The position numbers and the translations under genes are program-made. Under the pieces are notes generated by a model, which was not told where the DNA came from, did not search any database, and saw only the letters and a list, made by a program, of their open reading frames with translations. Positions 4,809 to 6,369 of a DNA stretch of 6,369 nucleotides are shown here, in pieces. This stretch comes from Yimella sp. (GTDB lineage: Bacteria > Actinomycetota > Actinomycetes > Actinomycetales > Dermatophilaceae). Within the stretch, counting starts at the first letter, position 1. Each line of letters begins with the position of its first letter. The stretch covers positions 1 to 6,369 of the forward strand of contig JASLFY010000399.1 in the NCBI GenBank assembly GCA_030150425.1, given 5' to 3'.

Positions 4809-6369
4809 TCACGCGCCGCGCACCTCGCGCAGGGTCTCGGCCACCAGGCCGTCCACGGCGACCTCACGCCGGTCGCCGCTGCGACGGTCCTTCAACTCGG
4901 CTTTGCCGTCGGCCAGCCCCTTGCCGAGCACCAGGATCGTGGGTACACCGATCAGCTCGGCGTCCTTGAACTTCACCCCGGGCGAGACCTTCGGGCGGTC
5001 GTCGTACAGCACCTCGAGGCCCTCGGCCTCCAGCTGCGCGACGATCTCCTGGGCCTTGACGTACGCGGCGTCGTCCTTGCTCGCGACGACCAGGTGGACG
5101 TCGGCCGGCGCGAGATTGCGCGGCCAGATCAGGCCGTACTGGTCGAGGTTGTTCTCGGCGACCATGCCGACGCCGCGGGTGACGCCGATGCCGTACGACC
5201 CCATGGTGACGGTGACCAACTTGCCGTTCTCGTCGAGCACCTTCAGGCCGAGGGCCTCCGCGTACTTGGTGCCGAGCTGGAAGATGTGGCCCATCTCGAC
5301 GCCACGGGCGAGCTTCAGCGCGCTGCCGTTCGGACCGAGGTCGCCCTCCCGGATCTGCGCGGCCTGGATGGTGCCGTCCGCGGTGAAGTCGCGACCGTGG
5401 ACCAGGTCGATGACGTGCTTGCCGTGTTCGTCGGCGCCGGTCACCCAGGCCGACCCCTCGGCAATGCTCGGGTCGAGCAGGTAGCGGATGCCGCTGGCCT
5501 TCTCGCTGCCCAGCACGCCCGGGCCGATGTAGCCCTTCGCCAGCGTCGGGTGGTCCTTGAAGTCCTTCTCCTCGAAGGCGACGACCTCGGCCGGCTGCAC
5601 CTGCGCCTCGAGCCGCTTGTCGTCGACCTCGCGGTCACCGGGCACGCCGATGGCGAGCGGTTCGCGGGTGCCGTCGGGGTGGACCAGCATCACGATGACG
5701 TTCTTCAACGTGTCGGCGGCGGTCCACGCGCGGCCGTCCGCCCGCGGGTGCTTGGCGTTGAGGGCGTTGACCAGCGTCTCGATGGTCGGGGTGTCCGGGG
5801 TGTCCTCGACGTGCGCCGGCCCGGCGGTCACCTCGACCGGGGTCGCCTGCGGGATCTGCACGGCCTCGACGTTCGCGGCGTAGCCCTGGTCGTCGCGGAC
5901 GAAGGTGTCCTCGCCCAGCTCGCTCACCGCGAGGAACTCCTCGCTGGCCGAGCCACCCATCGCGCCCGCGTCGGCGTGGACGATGACGTACTCGAACCCG
6001 AGGCGGTCGAAGATACGGATGTAGGCCTCGCGGTGTGCGTCGTACGACTTCTGCAGGCCGGCCTGGTCGATGTCGAAGGAGTAGGAGTCCTTCATGATGA
6101 ACTCGCGGCCGCGCAGGATGCCGGCCCGCGGACGGGCCTCGTCGCGGTACTTGTTCTGCATCTGGAACAGCGAGACCGGCAGGTCCTTGTAGGAGGAGTA
6201 CATGTCCTTCACCGCGAGGCAGAACATCTCCTCGTGGGTCGGGCCGAGCAGCATGTCGTTCTCGCGGCGGTCCTGCAGACGGAACAGGTTCGGGCCGTAC
6301 TCGGTCCAGCGGTTCGTCGTCTCGTACGGCTCCCGCGGCAGCAGCGCCGGGAACTGCACCTCCTGGCTG
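4809..6369 (-). CDS. proS: Prolyl-tRNA synthetase, bacterial type with editing domain; N-terminus outside window
   Basis: This class II aminoacyl-tRNA synthetase charges tRNA-Pro with proline in the cytosol. The frame stays open through the right edge (SQEVQFPALLPREPYE), so the GTG at 6357-6359 is an internal valine and not the start. The visible 519 residues lack roughly the first 55-70 of a usual 570-590. Numbered from that valine, the fragment shows GPTHEE (39-44), motif 2 with YRDEARPRAGILRGREFIMKD (71-91), and the editing insertion (about 185-345). The insertion has TLK with K219, probably the conserved editing lysine, GVPGDREVDDKRLE (238-251) and GYIGP (276-280). These indicate a ProRS able to clear mischarged Ala-tRNA-Pro. 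Motif 3 is GSYGIGVTRGVG (387-398). The C-terminal anticodon-binding domain (about 418-510) includes LYDDRPKVSPGVKFKDAELIG. It is essential housekeeping and heads the leftward gene block; its promoter lies outside the window. Confidence 0.97.
   Translation of the reverse strand, partial: SQEVQFPALLPREPYETTNRWTEYGPNLFRLQDRRENDMLLGPTHEEMFCLAVKDMYSSYKDLPVSLFQMQNKYRDEARPRAGILRGREFIMKDSYSFDIDQAGLQKSYDAHREAYIRIFDRLGFEYVIVHADAGAMGGSASEEFLAVSELGEDTFVRDDQGYAANVEAVQIPQATPVEVTAGPAHVEDTPDTPTIETLVNALNAKHPRADGRAWTAADTLKNVIVMLVHPDGTREPLAIGVPGDREVDDKRLEAQVQPAEVVAFEEKDFKDHPTLAKGYIGPGVLGSEKASGIRYLLDPSIAEGSAWVTGADEHGKHVIDLVHGRDFTADGTIQAAQIREGDLGPNGSALKLARGVEMGHIFQLGTKYAEALGLKVLDENGKLVTVTMGSYGIGVTRGVGMVAENNLDQYGLIWPRNLAPADVHLVVASKDDAAYVKAQEIVAQLEAEGLEVLYDDRPKVSPGVKFKDAELIGVPTILVLGKGLADGKAELKDRRSGDRREVAVDGLVAETLREVRGA

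Noticed and set aside
4450..5484. Long open frame (344 codons) on the + strand
   Set aside because: It is antisense to the permease and proS. The translation is Ser/Arg/Thr/Pro-rich without domain signatures, as expected opposite a GC-rich coding sequence.
1..6369. Mobile element, CRISPR array, phage genes, tRNA or rRNA
   Set aside because: There are no transposase-like frames, terminal repeats, regularly spaced repeats or tRNA-like cloverleaf sequences. The only direct repeats come from the duplicated DsbA-like genes.

Overview
The window is very GC-rich, with C or G at most third codon positions and several GTG starts. Its gene content is typical of a high-GC Actinomycetota chromosome: a bacterial-type ProRS with an editing insertion, membrane-anchored DsbA-like proteins with a second cysteine pair as in mycobacterial DsbA, a MauE/DoxX protein with a CGC motif, and an APH(6)/hydroxyurea-type kinase. 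The layout recalls the proS to rimP/nusA region of Propionibacteriales such as Kribbella or Nocardioidaceae. That placement is from memory of gene neighbourhoods and is tentative. I see no mobile element, CRISPR array, tRNA or rRNA. Coding density is about 95% and no gap exceeds about 105 bases.

Left part (1-1782, + strand): the 3' portion of a secreted lipoprotein gene whose lipobox cysteine lies at 51-53, followed 10 bases later by a complete small-molecule kinase gene of the aminoglycoside/hydroxyurea phosphotransferase family. The kinase gene converges on the next block with only 9 bases between the two stop codons.

Right part (1792-6369, - strand): five genes read leftwards. They are proS (5' end outside the window), a TauE/SafE-type permease, a MauE/DoxX-type four-helix membrane protein, and two tandem paralogous membrane-anchored DsbA/thioredoxin-fold proteins (dsbA-like 2, then dsbA-like 1). 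Gaps of 33, 42, 78 and 104 bases suggest one transcription unit with internal control points. Every gap contains an inverted repeat, and the gap before dsbA-like 2 also has a GGAAC-N18-GTT pattern resembling promoters of SigR/SigH/SigE-type ECF sigma factors.

Together, the MauE-like protein and the two DsbA-like proteins look like an envelope thiol-disulfide module. The MauE CGC loop and both CPxC domains are predicted to face outside the cytoplasm. The DsbA-like proteins share the cysteine spacing of the VKOR-partnered mycobacterial DsbA, yet no VKOR is visible here, so the MauE-like protein is a candidate redox partner. The permease may move a sulfur-containing or other organic anion, but its substrate cannot be read from sequence. 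ProRS is housekeeping and may simply lend its promoter.
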